DNA from: an uncultured Bacteroidia bacterium
Lineage (GTDB): Bacteria > Bacteroidota > Bacteroidia > Bacteroidales > UBA932
Reading direction: 5' to 3'
NCBI GenBank assembly: GCA_902767355.1
Contig: CACXHG010000096.1
Span: 1 to 8,402 of the forward strand
DNA: 8,402 bases
Part shown: piece by piece, positions 7,230 through 8,402 of the stretch
Layout: each line of letters starts with the position of its first letter
Numbering within the stretch: the stretch's first letter is position 1
Position numbers and translations under genes: made by a program
The notes under the pieces: model-generated
The model's database searches: none
What the model was told of the DNA's origin: nothing
What the model saw: the letters and a program-made list of their open reading frames with translations, nothing else

Positions 7230-7896
7230 CTTTTTGCGATACGATTTGGGGCGTGGAGCCGAGGCTTGCTCGTTTGGGCGGGATGCTTCGCTCCCATACC
7301 CCGTGATTCAGGGCCATCAGGTCCACGACTGCCGTGTGGCCGTGATAGACCGGCCCGACATGACGCGGCAGGACCTCGAAGGCTACGACGCCTTCGTGAC
7401 AGCGCTGAGCGGCGTTGCGATAGGCGTGCGCACCGCCGACTGCGTGCCCGTGCTGCTCTATGACCCCGTGGCCCGCGTAGTGGCCGCCGTGCACGCCGGC
7501 TGGAAGGGGACGGTGCTGCATATCAGCCGGAAGACAATCTCTTTGATGTGCTCGCGTTTCGGCTGCCGGCCTTCGGACATGCGCTCCGCCATAGGCCCGG
7601 CAATAGGTCCCGATAGTTTTCAGGTCGGGGAGGAGGTCGTCGCCAAATTCGCTGCGGCCGGCTTCCCTATGGAATCAGTGTCCTCCTGGCGCGGCCCCGG
7701 CGACGGCCGGCCAATGACCGGCGGTTGGCACATAGACCTCTTCGGAGCCAACAGATGGCTTCTGCTGGAAGCCGGCCTGCAACCGCAGAACATCTACGCC
7801 TGCGGCATCGACACCTTCGCCGACCCGGCCTGGTACTCCGCCCGCCGCGACGGTCCCGCCTGCGGCCGCAACATCAACGCCATCCGGCTGGTTTAA
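7219..7896 (+). CDS. pgeF: PgeF/YfiH family protein (Cu-oxidase_4 domain), compact form
   Basis: A 225-residue cytoplasmic protein of the PgeF/YfiH/LACC1 family. E. coli PgeF keeps L-serine out of the first position of the peptidoglycan stem peptide; LACC1-type members act on purine nucleosides; 'polyphenol oxidase' is an older label. The zinc-site residues are present: H36 in GHQVH, C75 in RTADCVPVLL, H92 in VHAGWKGT, with the 17-residue C-to-H spacing of E. coli YfiH. GPAIGPDSFQVG (125-136), DLFGANRWLL and WYSARRDGPACGRN complete the signature. It is shorter than the usual 240-270 residues: the N-terminal GGVS...NLG...NR stretch seen in many members is missing before GHQVH. The start is a GTG 11 bases inside the second GH78 gene; the preceding in-frame codon (7216-7218) is TAA, so nothing earlier is possible. 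A TTG at 7234 is the next option. The overlap implies co-transcription and perhaps translational coupling. Confidence 0.9.
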   Translation: MEDNFLRYDLGRGAEACSFGRDASLPYPVIQGHQVHDCRVAVIDRPDMTRQDLEGYDAFVTALSGVAIGVRTADCVPVLLYDPVARVVAAVHAGWKGTVLHISRKTISLMCSRFGCRPSDMRSAIGPAIGPDSFQVGEEVVAKFAAAGFPMESVSSWRGPGDGRPMTGGWHIDLFGANRWLLLEAGLQPQNIYACGIDTFADPAWYSARRDGPACGRNINAIRLV

Positions 7897-8047
7897 TCCG
7901 CCGCTTGCCGTGACGTCCTGGGAAATGCCGGTGTCCACGACCCCAAGGGGTTTTGTAAACGGGTCCGCCGTGGCGACGCAGCGCTTTTTCGATACCCTGA
8001 ATAAGATTGAGTCCAGGCTCGATGAGTCCGGGCAGCGGCCACCGCTG
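7897..8047 (+). other. Unassigned interval between convergent genes, with a possible small ORF
   Basis: There is no confident gene here. The best open frame is an ATG at 7925 to a TGA at 8072-8074, 49 codons, starting MPVSTTPRGFVNGSAVATQ and continuing into a helix-prone RFFDTLNKIESRLDE. About 35 of its 49 third positions are G or C, which resembles the neighbouring genes, but it would overlap the end of the convergent DUF2461 gene by 27 bases, and several other frames are also open. I do not recognise the product. ACCCCAAGGGGTTTT (7940-7954) could form a very small hairpin before a T run, but the stem is only 4-5 bp. It could be a real small gene, a decayed gene end, or a dispersed repeat. 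Confidence 0.3.
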
Positions 8048-8402
8048 TCAGAACGCCGGGCCGCCGAAATATGACTTATTCTCTTCGCGGGAAAAGTCGA
8101 TGGCCCTGTTGATGAAGTCCAGAAACGGTTTGGTCGTGCGGAAGATGTCCACAAGGCGAGAGGCGAGGTTCCTGGATGTGATAAAGCTGTCGTCGGGAGC
8201 GTAACAGAGGCAGAAAGCCTTCAGTTTATAATATGGAGCGTCGGGCGTGTCTGAAGGGAAAGGGGCGGGGACCCGCTTCAGGGCGCCTTGGGTGTCGATG
8301 CTCAGGCGCGGGTCAGCCTCCGATAGGATCTGCCTGAAATTGCCGCCGCCCAGCTGGATATCCTCGCGGATTATCTTCAGCACATCCGGCGGGCACCAGA
8401 TA
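8048..8402 (-). CDS. DUF2461 (TIGR02453) family protein, C-terminal part (start outside window)
   Basis: The minus strand is open from the right edge to a TGA at 8048-8050, giving about 117 residues that match the C-terminal half of the DUF2461 family as I know its pattern. The visible sequence starts IWCPPDVLKIIREDI, corresponding to the family's glycine-rich turn followed by a W-P-x-x-x-L-x-x-I-R helix. Next come LKRVPAPFPSDTPDAPYYK, matching the family's 'LKR-P-GF--D-P' segment with a following K-x-F, and FRTTKPFLDFINRAID, matching the closing 'P---WLN' helix. A GTG at 8383 lies within conserved sequence and is not the true start; the N-terminal half lies beyond 8402. The family is widespread in bacteria, about 220-230 residues long, cytoplasmic and of unknown function. 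It is transcribed towards pgeF, so the two belong to separate units. Confidence 0.82.
   Translation of the reverse strand, partial: IWCPPDVLKIIREDIQLGGGNFRQILSEADPRLSIDTQGALKRVPAPFPSDTPDAPYYKLKAFCLCYAPDDSFITSRNLASRLVDIFRTTKPFLDFINRAIDFSREENKSYFGGPAF

Noticed and set aside
7939..7954. A GACCCCAAGGGGTTTT hairpin as a terminator for the rhamnosidase-pgeF operon
   Set aside because: The stem is only 4-5 bp with a minimal loop and the T run is four bases, too weak to call a terminator.
7675..8154. A 159-codon minus-strand open frame spanning the end of pgeF and the following interval
   Set aside because: It overlaps both the conserved pgeF C-terminus and the DUF2461 C-terminus in other frames, and its product has no recognisable features and an Ala/Gly/Val-rich half typical of an antisense shadow.
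8048..8383. GTG at 8383 as the start of a complete 111-residue minus-strand gene
   Set aside because: The frame stays open to the window edge and the codons upstream (IWCPPD) continue the DUF2461 pattern, so the gene is cut by the edge rather than short.

Overview
The window looks like the chromosome of a fairly GC-rich member of the Bacteroidota, most likely Bacteroidales. The evidence is a tandem pair of large GH78 lipoproteins, a short-form CstA, starts without Shine-Dalgarno sequences, frequent ATA isoleucine codons in GC-rich DNA, and one match to the Bacteroidota -7 promoter consensus (TAnnTTTG). The lineage is inferred; there is no rRNA or other marker gene here.

Layout. Minus strand, 1-1898: a two-gene transport unit, read right to left. 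A CstA-family transporter (411-1898) is followed after 8 bp by the N-terminal 134 residues of a CPA2 cation:proton antiporter that runs off the left edge. A 45-bp divergent gap (1899-1943) holds the likely promoter for the plus-strand genes. Plus strand, 1944-7896: two tandem GH78 alpha-L-rhamnosidase-type lipoproteins (1944-4583 and 4590-7229), 6 bp apart, then a PgeF/YfiH-family multicopper-oxidase-like protein (7219-7896). The last begins at a GTG inside the end of the second GH78 gene, so the three genes probably form one operon. A 151-bp stretch (7897-8047) has no confident gene. The C-terminal half of a DUF2461 protein enters convergently on the minus strand (8048-8402).

How the genes may work together. 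The two GH78 enzymes keep all the expected acidic catalytic-site residues and probably remove terminal alpha-L-rhamnose from plant or microbial glycans at the cell envelope. They are paralogs that differ clearly in the middle but are almost identical over the last ~95 residues, which suggests gene conversion or strong constraint. CstA would import pyruvate or peptides. PgeF is expected to act in the cytoplasm on peptidoglycan precursors or purine nucleosides, and its link to rhamnosidases is not explained. No SusC/SusD pair, regulator, sulfatase or rhamnose-catabolism gene lies in the window, so it may be only an edge of a polysaccharide utilisation locus, or not a classical one.

I see no tRNA, rRNA, CRISPR array, insertion sequence or attachment site. 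Most of the window is ordinary metabolic and glycan-degradation sequence. The best leads are the paralog-pair evolution, the compact PgeF and its start, and the small unexplained interval near 7.9-8.05 kb.
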